Below, piece by piece: positions 24,444 through 31,820 of a stretch of 32,139 bases of DNA. The stretch comes from Chloroflexi bacterium HGW-Chloroflexi-9 (GTDB taxonomy: Bacteria; Chloroflexota; Dehalococcoidia; UBA2979). Under the pieces are notes generated by a model. The model did no database searches, had not been told where the DNA came from, and saw only the letters and a list, made by a program, of their open reading frames with translations. The DNA lies in the NCBI GenBank assembly GCA_002840675.1, contig PHBR01000011.1, forward strand, positions 1-32,139, read 5' to 3'. Both the position numbers and the translations under genes were made by a program. Position 1 is the first letter of the stretch. Every line of letters starts with the position of its first letter.

Positions 24444-24980
24444 ATGTCGCGCTCACGCCTCGGCACGCCGCTGCTGATGCTCGCCGCCGTGGTGCTGGCG
24501 GGCTGCACCCCGACCGAGCCGCGCTGCGCGGACGTCCCGATGACCCCGACCGCCATCGAGCGATCAGCGGACGCGCGCGCGGCGCTGGACTTCGATCCGA
24601 TGCTGCCGTGCAGCACCGTGCGCGGCCTGGGGGTCTCCTCGGTCACCCTCGACACGCCGGCCGGCGCGCCCCGGATCACCTACGTCGTCGGCGATGGGGT
24701 GACGCTCTTCCTGCTCAGCCAGGCCCGCGCCGTCACCCCCTTCCAGCAGATCCCGGAGGGCACAGCCCGCATCGACTGGCAGGTCGAGGGCATCCCGGTC
24801 GCCGGCTTCGAGGGCACGACCGGCTCAGGCGCGGCGATCCTCTACGTCCAGTGGGAGAGTGGCGGCATCGTCTACGAACTACAGGCGATGCCCGCCGGTC
24901 GCCTCACCCCGCCCGCCGCGCGCACCCTCGCCCGCGCCACCGTCACCCGCAGCGCGACGTGGGACGGTGGGGAGGAGTGA
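24444..24980 (+). CDS. Hypothetical lipoprotein
   Basis: Predicted lipoprotein, 178 residues, no domain recognised. The signal peptide ends in VVLAGC (Cys21). The mature part is beta-rich, with two further Cys (28 and about 57) that may pair, and a pattern of alternating hydrophobic residues (ITYVVGDGVTLFLLSQ, AAILYVQWESGGIVYELQA). GGAGG lies 11 bases before the ATG, so spacing is a little long. It follows the reductase by 37 bases on the same strand and may be co-transcribed; a functional link is not evident. Confidence 0.75.
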   Translation: MSRSRLGTPLLMLAAVVLAGCTPTEPRCADVPMTPTAIERSADARAALDFDPMLPCSTVRGLGVSSVTLDTPAGAPRITYVVGDGVTLFLLSQARAVTPFQQIPEGTARIDWQVEGIPVAGFEGTTGSGAAILYVQWESGGIVYELQAMPAGRLTPPAARTLARATVTRSATWDGGEE

Positions 24981-25087
24981 GAGGCGCGGGCCCGCAGTTC
25001 GCCTTCAGCGGATCAGCCGCCGGCGTTCACTACCACTGAACGAACATCGGCCTGACAATCCGCCCCTATAACCCCGGAGGCGCCCGT

Positions 25088-25405
25088 TCACCGTGGCACC
25101 TGGCTGTAGAGTCGGCGAGAACACGCTCCGAGATCGGCCAGGGTTCCTCGAACGCGCGCGAGCATGAAAGCATGGAGGTCGCGCTCGACCTCAGCCGAGA
25201 CCTTGCGCAGGGCCAACTCTCGGAGCGCCGGGAGATTGCCCTCTCGGGGAAAACTGCGCAGCCCGCTCTCGGCGCGGTCGGCTGGGTACACCACGCCCTA
25301 CTCGAGGCGTTCGAGTAGCGCCCGCGGTGAAGGGTCGAGTTCGTCGGCGTCGTCTACTACCTGAGCGAGGCCACTCGCCGAGGCCGTGACCAGCTCCGTC
25401 GGCAC
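25088..25405 (-). pseudogene. Possible decayed or split small gene with in-frame TAG
   Basis: One minus-strand frame reads as two coding-like pieces: 35 residues from a GTG at 25405 (VPTELVTASASGLAQVV through ALLERLE), a TAG at 25298-25300, then 68 residues from a GTG at 25294 (VVYPADRAESGLRSF through CSRRLYSQVPR). Both pieces have natural-looking composition and G/C-rich third positions, unlike the Arg/Ser-rich shadows elsewhere. No domain is recognised. It may be a remnant interrupted by a nonsense mutation, or two overlapping small genes of the toxin-antitoxin kind. Evidence is only composition and reading frame. Confidence 0.3.
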
Positions 25406-25522
25406 CGGCGCATCCGTAGCGAGGCCGGATGTGGTGCAATGGCGTCCCGGCGACCACGTGTCGCCGGGCGCACGCCCGAGGCCTGAGCACGTCTGAACAG
25501 GATCAAAACAGCGTCCCGCTAG

Positions 25523-25540
25523 CCTCCTGGTGCCAGGAGG
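25523..25540 (+). promoter_or_regulatory. Perfect hairpin covering the SD of the FmdB-like gene
   Basis: CCTCCTGG (25523-25530) and CCAGGAGG (25533-25540) are exact inverted repeats separated by TG. The right arm is the near-ideal ribosome site AGGAGGTGA of the GTG start at 25545. In mRNA the site would be hidden unless the hairpin opens, suggesting translational control. Confidence 0.65.
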
Positions 25541-25544
25541 TGAC

Positions 25545-25787
25545 GTGCCTCAGTACCCCTTCGCCTGCAGCGCCTGCGGCGCCGAGTTCGACGTCGACCG
25601 CGCCGAGGACGACCTCGTGCGTCCGGTTGCGTGCCCGGTGGACGGCGCCACGGCGCGCCGCGTGTACGGCGTTTCGCCGGCCGATACCGGCAAGCGCGCG
25701 GAGGCGGTGCCATTCGGCGCCTTCTGGCACGACCACGGGCCGGGCACCGAGCCGCACCTGCACGGGCGAGACACGCAGTCTCACTGA
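25545..25787 (+). CDS. FmdB-like zinc ribbon protein
   Basis: Small protein, 80 residues. The N-terminus is the FmdB/CxxC_CXXC_SSSS type ([12 protein letters not shown]), with Cys8 and Cys11 as the first knuckle. The second knuckle is Cys30-Pro-Val-Asp33-Gly instead of the usual CPxCG, so one metal ligand is changed to Asp. The C-terminal tail is His-rich ([17 protein letters not shown], ending in SH) and could bind metal. The start is a GTG at 25545, chosen because homologues start right at Met-Pro-x-Tyr and because AGGAGGTGA is directly upstream; an ATG-like start further up would include the hairpin. FmdB-like proteins are named from the formamidase/amidase regulator; actual function here is unknown. 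Confidence 0.75.
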   Translation: MPQYPFACSACGAEFDVDRAEDDLVRPVACPVDGATARRVYGVSPADTGKRAEAVPFGAFWHDHGPGTEPHLHGRDTQSH

Positions 25788-25825
25788 CGGTCGCCCACAG
25801 GGCTGAGCATCACGCGGGAGCATCC

Positions 25826-26482
25826 ATGACCACCACCGAATCCGGCCCGGCCACCGGGCAGGCGGCACTGACGCCGAAGATCCTGGGCCCGGAGCCGCGG
25901 ATCCACCCGGAGGCACGCGTCTTCCAGTCCACGCTCGGCGCGTACTGCGACATCGGGGCGATGACGACGATCTCGGAGTCGACGGTCGGCGACTACACCT
26001 ACCTGGTCGATCAGTGCAGCGTGATCTACACCGCGATCGGGAAGTTCTGCTCGATCGCCTCACACACGCGGATCAACCCCGGCAACCACCCGATGCACCG
26101 TGCGACGCAGCACCACATGACCTACCGGCGCGTCGCGTACGGATTCGGGCCGGCCGACGACGCGGACTTCTTCCAGTGGCGCCGCGATGACCGTGTCGTG
26201 ATCGGGAACGATGTCTGGATCGGCCACGGCGCCATCGTGCTGGCGGACGTGACGATCGGCGATGGCGCAGTGGTCGCGGCTGGCGCGGTTGTGAGCAAGG
26301 ACGTCGCGCCCTACACGATCGTCGGGGGCGTCCCCGCGCACCCGATCCGCGAGCGATTCCCCCGCGACATTGCCGAGGCGATGCAGCGGATCGCCTGGTG
26401 GGACTGGGACCGCGAGACGCTCGAGGCGCGCTTCGACGACCTCGCCGGCGACGCGGAAGTCTTCGTCCGCAAGTACGCGTAG
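25826..26482 (+). CDS. Hexapeptide-repeat acyltransferase of the phosphonate-linked type
   Basis: Left-handed beta-helix (LbH) transferase, 218 residues. Imperfect hexapeptide repeats run from about 35 to 80 and 130 to 170 ([36 protein letters not shown]), with the extended loop [18 protein letters not shown] (about 84-101) carrying the likely catalytic His. The C-terminal helix with [17 protein letters not shown] completes the xenobiotic acetyltransferase-like plan. This is the subtype repeatedly found in phn (C-P lyase) gene clusters, and the phn operon starts less than 1 kb away, so a role in phosphonate or aminophosphonate acetylation is plausible. The ATG at 25826 has GGGAG upstream. The next gene follows seven bases after its stop. 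Confidence 0.85.
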   Translation: MTTTESGPATGQAALTPKILGPEPRIHPEARVFQSTLGAYCDIGAMTTISESTVGDYTYLVDQCSVIYTAIGKFCSIASHTRINPGNHPMHRATQHHMTYRRVAYGFGPADDADFFQWRRDDRVVIGNDVWIGHGAIVLADVTIGDGAVVAAGAVVSKDVAPYTIVGGVPAHPIRERFPRDIAEAMQRIAWWDWDRETLEARFDDLAGDAEVFVRKYA

Positions 26483-26489
26483 CCGCGCG

Positions 26490-27308
26490 ATGACCGACGG
26501 CGCCTTCCGCATCGTCACGATCAACACCGGCAAGGGCGACGGCCCGTACCACGATCGTCTGGAAGTACTGGCCGACGCGCTCGCGGCGCTGTCGCCGGAC
26601 GTGGTGCTGGCGCAGGAGGTGTTCGAAGCGGCGAGCGGCGCTGCCTCCACCGCGCGGCGGCTGGCGGCGTCGCTGGGGATGGCGTCAGCGTTCCACGCGG
26701 TGCGACGCAAGCCGCGCGACGTCGATGGTGAACGCCTTGACTCCTGGTCCGGCCTGGCGACGTTCTCCCGCTGGCCACTGCGCGAGGTGCGCATGCGCGC
26801 GCTCCCGGACGACCCCGCGGATGGCGACCGCGCCGTGCTTCTGGCGGCGGTCGAGACGCCTCGCGGGCTCGTGCGCACCGCGAACACGCACCTCACTCAC
26901 CTGCGTGCGCGTGACGACCTGCGGGTGCTACAGGCGCGCGAGGTGCTGGCCGACGCGTGGTGGCATGGCGATGCGCTGGCGCGCGTCCTGGCCGGCGACC
27001 TGAACGCCCGGCCCGGGCACGAGGTGCACGCGCTGCTCCGTTCCGGCGAGGCGGGCTGGCGCGCGCTTGACGCGTATGAGGCGGCCGGCGACCCCGATGC
27101 AGCCGCTACCGTCCGGCACTCGTCACCGACCGGGGTGGTGGAGGCGCGGCTGGACTACGTCTATCTGCTTGGCACGCCCGGCGTCGCCCCTGCCGCCCGC
27201 GTCCGCGCGGCGCGCGTGGTGCTCGACCAGCCGATCGGCGGCGTGATGCCCAGCGACCACTTCGGCGTCCTTGTTGACCTGGAGTGGGCGGACGTGTCCG
27301 ACCGCTAG
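26490..27308 (+). CDS. Endonuclease/exonuclease/phosphatase-fold hydrolase
   Basis: EEP-superfamily phosphodiesterase or phosphatase, 272 residues. The Mg2+-site residues are visible in order: Asn in TINTGKG (9-15), Gln-Glu in AQEVFE (41-46), His134 in NTHLTHLRARDD, Asp170/Asn172 in AGDLNARPG, and the terminal SDH (255-257) before FGVLVDLEW. LDYVYLLG (221-228) is also typical. There is no signal peptide, so it is cytoplasmic. It lies seven bases after the hexapeptide transferase gene and is convergent with the PhnP-like gene, the stops overlapping in CTAG. Its position suggests a phosphodiester or sugar-phosphate step linked to phosphonate metabolism, but the substrate is unknown. Confidence 0.85.
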   Translation: MTDGAFRIVTINTGKGDGPYHDRLEVLADALAALSPDVVLAQEVFEAASGAASTARRLAASLGMASAFHAVRRKPRDVDGERLDSWSGLATFSRWPLREVRMRALPDDPADGDRAVLLAAVETPRGLVRTANTHLTHLRARDDLRVLQAREVLADAWWHGDALARVLAGDLNARPGHEVHALLRSGEAGWRALDAYEAAGDPDAAATVRHSSPTGVVEARLDYVYLLGTPGVAPAARVRAARVVLDQPIGGVMPSDHFGVLVDLEWADVSDR

Positions 27309-28090
27309 CGCGCGACCGGCGTCTCAGCGCCGACATTCACCTGTGCGTGCGGTCGCCCGATGACCACGCGGCCCCGGAACGTGGACTCCGCCTCGTGCTG
27401 AGCCTGCGCGCGGTCGGCGGTGTGCCAGAAGTGCGTGAGGACGAGCGTGCCGGCACCGGCTTTCGCCGCGACGGTGCCGGCCTCAACCGCCGACATATGC
27501 GTGCGCGGGTGGTGATGGTCGGGCGCGCCGCCACCGAGCGCGTTCTCGGCCAGCAACACGTCCGCGCCTCGGGCCGCGACCTCGAGCTCCGCGCACACCA
27601 CCGTGTCGGAGGAGTAGACGAGGCGTGATGCCCCGTCCGAGACGGCCATGCCGTGCGAGGGGATGCCGTGGACGACGGTGAACGGGGTGACGGTGAGTGG
27701 ACCTCGGAGTGGGACGGCCTGGCCCGGTGTGTACTCGTGCAGGTTGAGGGCGCCCGCGAAGAACGGCTGCGTCTTCGAGATCGCCTCGCTCACGGCCTGC
27801 AACTGCTCCGCGCCTCCGGGAGGCAGGAAGACATCGATCGGTCGGGTGCCGCCGTCCCCGTAGCGCAGCCCGTAGCGCATCGCAATGAGGTCGATATAGT
27901 GGTCCGGGTGCATGTGACTGACGAAGATCGCGTCGATCTCCGACAGCGCCGCGTGCTGCAGTAGGTTGCCGATCACGCCGCTCCCGCAGTCCAGCAGGAC
28001 ACGCTGCCCCGCCGACGCGACGATGTAGCCGGAGCAGGCGTCGCCGGCCGCGGGCTGCGACGCAGACGAGCCGAGAACGGTGAGCCTCAC
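27305..28090 (-). CDS. PhnP-like MBL-fold metallo-hydrolase
   Basis: Metallo-beta-lactamase-fold phosphodiesterase, 261 residues. HMHPDH (59-64) is the first metal motif; the VVHGIPSHGM His, the YSSDTVV Asp and the THFWHTAD His supply the others, as in the RNase Z/PhnP branch. PhnP in E. coli opens 5-phosphoribosyl 1,2-cyclic phosphate, the product left by C-P lyase; the position at the end of the phn operon supports that role, but sequence alone does not separate PhnP from other small MBL hydrolases. The start is a GTG that overlaps the phnM stop by four bases (GTGA), showing translational coupling to phnM. Confidence 0.8.
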   Translation of the reverse strand: MRLTVLGSSASQPAAGDACSGYIVASAGQRVLLDCGSGVIGNLLQHAALSEIDAIFVSHMHPDHYIDLIAMRYGLRYGDGGTRPIDVFLPPGGAEQLQAVSEAISKTQPFFAGALNLHEYTPGQAVPLRGPLTVTPFTVVHGIPSHGMAVSDGASRLVYSSDTVVCAELEVAARGADVLLAENALGGGAPDHHHPRTHMSAVEAGTVAAKAGAGTLVLTHFWHTADRAQAQHEAESTFRGRVVIGRPHAQVNVGAETPVAR

Positions 28091-29289
28091 GCCGTGAGCA
28101 CCTTCGACCGCGGGAGGCTGTTGGCGTTCGCGAAGACCGGGCGGCCGCGGTAGGTCACGGCCTGCACGACCGGCTGGCCCTGCACCATCTCGACCAGTGC
28201 GAGGTCGGCGCTCAGGCCTACCTCGATCCGGCCCCGGTCAGCCAGGCCGAAGGCGGCGGCGGGGTTCGCGGTCACCATCTTTACCGCCGCCGGGAGCGAG
28301 CAAAGTCCACGCTCCACCAGGCGGAAGACCGAGAGCAACATCGAGGGCGAGTGGTAGTCGGCACAGATGATGTCCGCCAGCCCGAGCCCCGCCAGTTCGG
28401 CGGCGTCCGAGTTCCCGCTCGTCGACCCGCCCCGGACGATGTTCGGCGCGCCGACGGTGATCCACATGCCCAGTTCGCGTGCGCGGGCCGCGGCCTCGTT
28501 CGTGATCGGGAACTCCGCAACGGTCGCGCCCAGGTCGTGCATCATCTCCACCTTCTCGGCGGAGTCGTCGTCGTGGGAGGCGAGGATGAACGGCGCGCGC
28601 CGGTACTCCTCCACCACGCGCGCATAGACGGCGGGCAGGGTGGTGGTGTCGTCGCTCCGTTCCGCGATCCGGCGCTCGATCTCCGCCTGCGCATCGAACG
28701 AGGGGTCGTTCGCGCGGTAGGCCTCCAGGGTCTTCTTGAACCCCTCGATGTCGCGGTACTGGCCCTGGCCGGGGGTGTGGTCGTTCAGCGAGACCGCCTG
28801 GACATCGCACCGGCGCATGGAGTCGAAGAGCGGCTCCATGCCGGCGGGCGTCCACACGTCCAGCCGGTGCAGCACCTGGTGATCCATGGAGGCGCCTGCG
28901 GCGGCGCCCCGGACCGTCTCGGTGCGGTCGGCGGCTTCCTGGATCGTCCGCTCGCTGCGCGCCATGTTCGCGAACGTGATCGCGTGGAAGGAGGTGGTGA
29001 CGCCGGCAGCCAGCGCGCGGCGCTCGTAGTTGTGCAGCGCGAACGAGGAGGGGAGCGCCGCCCGCGGGCGCGGGTTGATCTCGTTCTCCAGACCGTCGTT
29101 GTGGGTATCGATGAGCCCGGGCATCAGGTACATGCCGTGGTCGGCGTCCAGGATGGTCGCGCCGTCCGGGACCGGGGTGGACTGGCAGGGGCCGAAGGCC
29201 ACGATGCGGCCGTCCTGCACGATGAGGTTGGCGTCCTCGAGGATGTGGTCGGTCAGGATGATGTTTGCGTGGGTGAAGGCGACGGTCAT
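28087..29289 (-). CDS. phnM: PhnM-like amidohydrolase-superfamily enzyme
   Basis: PhnM-type metal-dependent hydrolase, 400 residues. In the C-P lyase pathway PhnM removes pyrophosphate from alpha-D-ribose 1-methylphosphonate 5-triphosphate. Shared landmarks are MPGLIDTHND (56-65), NDHTPGQGQYRD, ILASHDDDSAEKV, GAPNIVRGGSTSGN and the ADYHSPS Asp. The first metal motif differs from E. coli: HNDGLENEINPRP (63-75) in place of HTDNLDKFFTPRP, so this belongs to a distinct PhnM-like subgroup. The ATG at 29289 has GAGGGAG upstream; earlier in-frame sequence is phnL shadow. It lies 26 bases after phnL. Confidence 0.87.
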   Translation of the reverse strand: MTVAFTHANIILTDHILEDANLIVQDGRIVAFGPCQSTPVPDGATILDADHGMYLMPGLIDTHNDGLENEINPRPRAALPSSFALHNYERRALAAGVTTSFHAITFANMARSERTIQEAADRTETVRGAAAGASMDHQVLHRLDVWTPAGMEPLFDSMRRCDVQAVSLNDHTPGQGQYRDIEGFKKTLEAYRANDPSFDAQAEIERRIAERSDDTTTLPAVYARVVEEYRRAPFILASHDDDSAEKVEMMHDLGATVAEFPITNEAAARARELGMWITVGAPNIVRGGSTSGNSDAAELAGLGLADIICADYHSPSMLLSVFRLVERGLCSLPAAVKMVTANPAAAFGLADRGRIEVGLSADLALVEMVQGQPVVQAVTYRGRPVFANANSLPRSKVLTA

Positions 29290-29315
29290 GGCTGCTCCCT
29301 CAAGTGGGTGTGGGG

Positions 29316-30083
29316 CTAGACGAACTCGGCGGCGCCCGCCTCGATGTATCCGGGAATCTGCACGCTGCCGATCGGCCCGTGCTGCGTGACCAGGCCGTCT
29401 TCCAGCACGATCACGTTGTCCGCGAGCTGCTGAAGCATCTCGATGTCGTGGAAAATGCCGATCATCGCGGTGCCGTTGGCCTGCGCACGGCGCACGATCT
29501 CCAGCACCTTCGCGCGGTTCTCCGCGTCCAGCGCAGAGGTCGGCTCGTCCAGCAGCAGCAGCCGCGGCGGGTCGACCAGCGCTCGGGCCACGTTCACGCG
29601 CTGCTGCTCGCCGCCCGAGAACAGCGAGGGGTAGGAGGACTGCAGTTCCGGCCCGATGCCGAGCGCGCTCAGCGTCTCCGCGGCGCGGGCGCGCGCCTCG
29701 GTGGGGTCGCCGCCCCGGTTCACGATCACGGACGCCACCACGTCCAGCGCGGGTATGCGGGGCGGCGCCTTCAGGAACTGCGAGACGTAGTGAATCTCCG
29801 TGCGGCGGAGGCGGATCATCGTCCGCTCCGGGGCGTGCAGCAGATCCACGATCTCCCCGGAGGCGGAGCGGTAGTTCGCCGTCCCGCCGTCCGCGAGGTA
29901 GGTGCGGTTCAGGCACTTGATGAGCGACGACTTCCCGGCGCCCGATGGCCCGACGATGCCGAGGAACTCGCCCGGCGCGAGGTCGAACGACACGCCGCGG
30001 AGCGGCGAAACCTGCTTCCCGTCCAGGATGTGGAGGGTGATCTGCTTGCGGATGTCTCGGACGGAGAGCAGCGGTTCAGTCAC
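29316..30083 (-). CDS. phnL: Phosphonate C-P lyase system ATP-binding protein PhnL
   Basis: ABC-type ATPase, 255 residues, with no permease in the locus; PhnL works with PhnK on the C-P lyase core complex rather than in transport. Walker A GPSGAGKS (45-52), YVSQFLKAPPRIPALDVV (a PhnL-specific Q-loop region), signature FSGGEQQRVNVARALV, Walker B LLLLDEPTSALD and GIFHDIEM (H-loop) closely follow E. coli PhnL. The start is a GTG at 30083, 22 bases after the phnK stop, with AAGGGGG upstream. All catalytic motifs are intact, so ATP hydrolysis should be possible. Confidence 0.93.
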   Translation of the reverse strand: MTEPLLSVRDIRKQITLHILDGKQVSPLRGVSFDLAPGEFLGIVGPSGAGKSSLIKCLNRTYLADGGTANYRSASGEIVDLLHAPERTMIRLRRTEIHYVSQFLKAPPRIPALDVVASVIVNRGGDPTEARARAAETLSALGIGPELQSSYPSLFSGGEQQRVNVARALVDPPRLLLLDEPTSALDAENRAKVLEIVRRAQANGTAMIGIFHDIEMLQQLADNVIVLEDGLVTQHGPIGSVQIPGYIEAGAAEFV

Positions 30084-30105
30084 GCGCTCGACCCCCTTCG
30101 GTTGG

Positions 30106-30936
30106 CTAGTGGGTGACGCAGTTGACGAGCAACTGCGTGTACGGGTGCTGCGGGTCCTCGAGGATCTGGTCGGTCAGGCCGGCCTCCACCACGTGCCCGT
30201 CCTTCATGACCAGCGTCCGGTCCGCCAGCAGGCGGATCACGCCAAGGTCGTGCGAGACGACGATTGCGGTCATGCCAAGGCGGTGCTGGATGTCACGCAC
30301 CAGGTCCAGCACGCCCGCCTGCACGGAGACGTCCAGGCCGGTGGTGAGCTCGTCCAGCAGGACCAGTGCCGGGTTGTTGGCGAGTGCCTTCGCGATCTGG
30401 ACGCGCTGCTGCATGCCGCCGGAGAAGAACGCCGGGAAGTCATCCATGCGGTCCAGTGGGACCTCGGTGCGGCTGAGGTAGTCGCTCGCCTTGGCGCGGA
30501 TGTCGGCGACCTTGCGCCACTCCGCCGCGAGCAATCGCTCCGCGATGTTGCCGCCGGCCGTCACCATCAGGTTCAGGCCCTGGCGCGGGTTCTGATACAC
30601 CATCGACATGTCGTGGGTGCGCAGGTGCCGGCGCTCGCGGCGGTCCGCCTCCCAGAGGTTGCGCGTGCCACCGAGGAACGAGGAGAGGTACGCCTCGCCG
30701 GAGGTGGGCATGACATCCTGGAAGAGGCACTGAAGCACCGTGCTCTTTCCCGATCCGGACTCGCCGACGATCCCCAGCACCTCGCCCGGGTAGACGTCGA
30801 ACGTGACGTCCTCGCAGGCGACGATGCGACCACCCGAGGCGGACTGGTAGTGCTTTGTGAGCCCCTTGACCCGCAGGAGCGGCTGCTCCGCGGCGGTGTC
30901 CGGGGGACGGATGCCGGATTCAGTTAGCGCTTCCAC
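30106..30936 (-). CDS. phnK: Phosphonate C-P lyase system ATP-binding protein PhnK
   Basis: ABC-type ATPase, 276 residues, that binds the PhnGHIJ core through PhnJ. Walker A GESGSGKST, the insert QNPRQGLNLMVTAGGNIAERLLA, signature FSGGMQQRVQIAKAL, Walker B LVLLDELTTGLD and VVSHDLGV are present; the usual Pro after the Walker B Glu is Leu, which does not touch the catalytic Glu. The C-terminus DPQHPYTQLLVNCV matches PhnK. The start is a GTG at 30936, which overlaps the 3' end of phnJ by 13 bases and has AGGAGG ten bases upstream; the open frame further upstream is phnJ in another frame. That PhnK is kept intact suggests the core complex still assembles. Confidence 0.93.
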   Translation of the reverse strand: MEALTESGIRPPDTAAEQPLLRVKGLTKHYQSASGGRIVACEDVTFDVYPGEVLGIVGESGSGKSTVLQCLFQDVMPTSGEAYLSSFLGGTRNLWEADRRERRHLRTHDMSMVYQNPRQGLNLMVTAGGNIAERLLAAEWRKVADIRAKASDYLSRTEVPLDRMDDFPAFFSGGMQQRVQIAKALANNPALVLLDELTTGLDVSVQAGVLDLVRDIQHRLGMTAIVVSHDLGVIRLLADRTLVMKDGHVVEAGLTDQILEDPQHPYTQLLVNCVTH

Positions 30937-31820
30937 TGGGTGTCGACCTCCTGGCCGGCGAGGACCTTGTCCGCGTAGTTGGTGTCGGACGCGGTCCAGC
31001 GCGAGCCGCCGTCCTCGGTGGGGGATTCCACGAGGTAGGCGTTGGTCGCACCGGACAGCGCGCACTCCTTGCCGTCGAAGTGCTCGGTGTCGAACGGGTA
31101 GTCGTCGAACTCGAGCGGCTCCACCTTCGTGAAGGGCGGCACCACGTAGATGCGCTTCTCACGGCCGGCGCCGAACAGGAAGAGACAGCGGGCGTTGTCC
31201 AGCTTGGGGATGTCCCAGCGCGGGATGGGGCTGGGCGCCATCACGAAGCGGCCGTTCACCATCACGGGGTAGCCCGCGCCGGCGCTGACCTCACCGCGCC
31301 GCACGATGTCCTCGTATAGCGCGAGCCACATGCGGGAGTAGTCCATCTCCGCGTGCATGGAGCGGGCCGCGGCGACGGAGCGCTCCACGAGGCGGAGCGG
31401 CTCCGGGATCGGCACCTGCAGGATCAGGACCTGGCCTTCCCGCATCACCTCCTCGGGGATGCGGTGCCGCGTCTGGATCAGCGTGGCGGCGGCCGTGTCG
31501 AGCGTCTCGGTGGCGCCGGTGGTCTTGGCGATTAACCGGCGGAGGTTCACCGCGTTCACGGACGCGTCGTCACCCTGGTCGATGACCTTGATGACGTCGG
31601 AGCCGCCGACGAGCGCGAGCGTCAGTTGGAGGCCGCCCGTGCCCCAGCCGCGCGCGATCGGCATCTCGCGCGAACCGAACGGCACCTGGTGGCCCGGGAT
31701 CGCGACGCCCTTCAGGATGGCGCGGCGGATCTCCCGCTTCGCCATGTCGTCCAGGAACGCGAACGAGTAGCCGGCGAAGGCCGCGCCGCGGTCTTCGAGG
31801 AGCGTGCTGACGCTAGACAT
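30924..31820 (-). CDS. phnJ: PhnJ-like C-P lyase subunit lacking three of four catalytic cysteines
   Basis: Full-length PhnJ homologue, 298 residues. In E. coli PhnJ is the radical-SAM enzyme that breaks the C-P bond. Conserved here are GYSFAFLDDMAKREIRRAIL, IPGHQVPFGSREMP (with the family Gly), TLIQTRHRIPE (His119, equal to E. coli His108 at the PhnI-PhnJ zinc site), FGAGREKRIYVVPPF and SDTNY. E. coli uses Cys241, 244, 266 and 272 for the Fe-S cluster and thiyl radical; here these positions are Cys253, Ser256, Ala277 and Ala283. I checked the codons on the DNA (30972-31064) and found no frameshift. The gene overlaps phnI by eight bases and phnK by 13. C-P lyase activity is therefore doubtful; the protein may be structural or have another chemistry. 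Confidence 0.92.
   Translation of the reverse strand: MSSVSTLLEDRGAAFAGYSFAFLDDMAKREIRRAILKGVAIPGHQVPFGSREMPIARGWGTGGLQLTLALVGGSDVIKVIDQGDDASVNAVNLRRLIAKTTGATETLDTAAATLIQTRHRIPEEVMREGQVLILQVPIPEPLRLVERSVAAARSMHAEMDYSRMWLALYEDIVRRGEVSAGAGYPVMVNGRFVMAPSPIPRWDIPKLDNARCLFLFGAGREKRIYVVPPFTKVEPLEFDDYPFDTEHFDGKECALSGATNAYLVESPTEDGGSRWTASDTNYADKVLAGQEVDTQWKR

Larger units (their letters stand above)
24981..25544. other. Gene-poor stretch
   Basis: About 560 bases between the lipoprotein and FmdB-like genes. It holds a small hairpin (CGTTCA 25024-25029 with TGAACG 25037-25042), a possible decayed minus-strand gene (25088-25405) and the SD-sequestering hairpin of the next gene. I see nothing else. Confidence 0.5.

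Noticed and set aside
25067-25072. TATAAC as a plus-strand -10 box
   Set aside because: The only -35-like sequence (CTGACA at 25052) is nine bases away, too close, and no gene starts nearby.
30937-31065. A longer PhnK N-terminus reaching back to 31065
   Set aside because: That stretch is phnJ coding sequence in another frame; the PhnK family N-terminus is matched by starting at the GTG at 30936.
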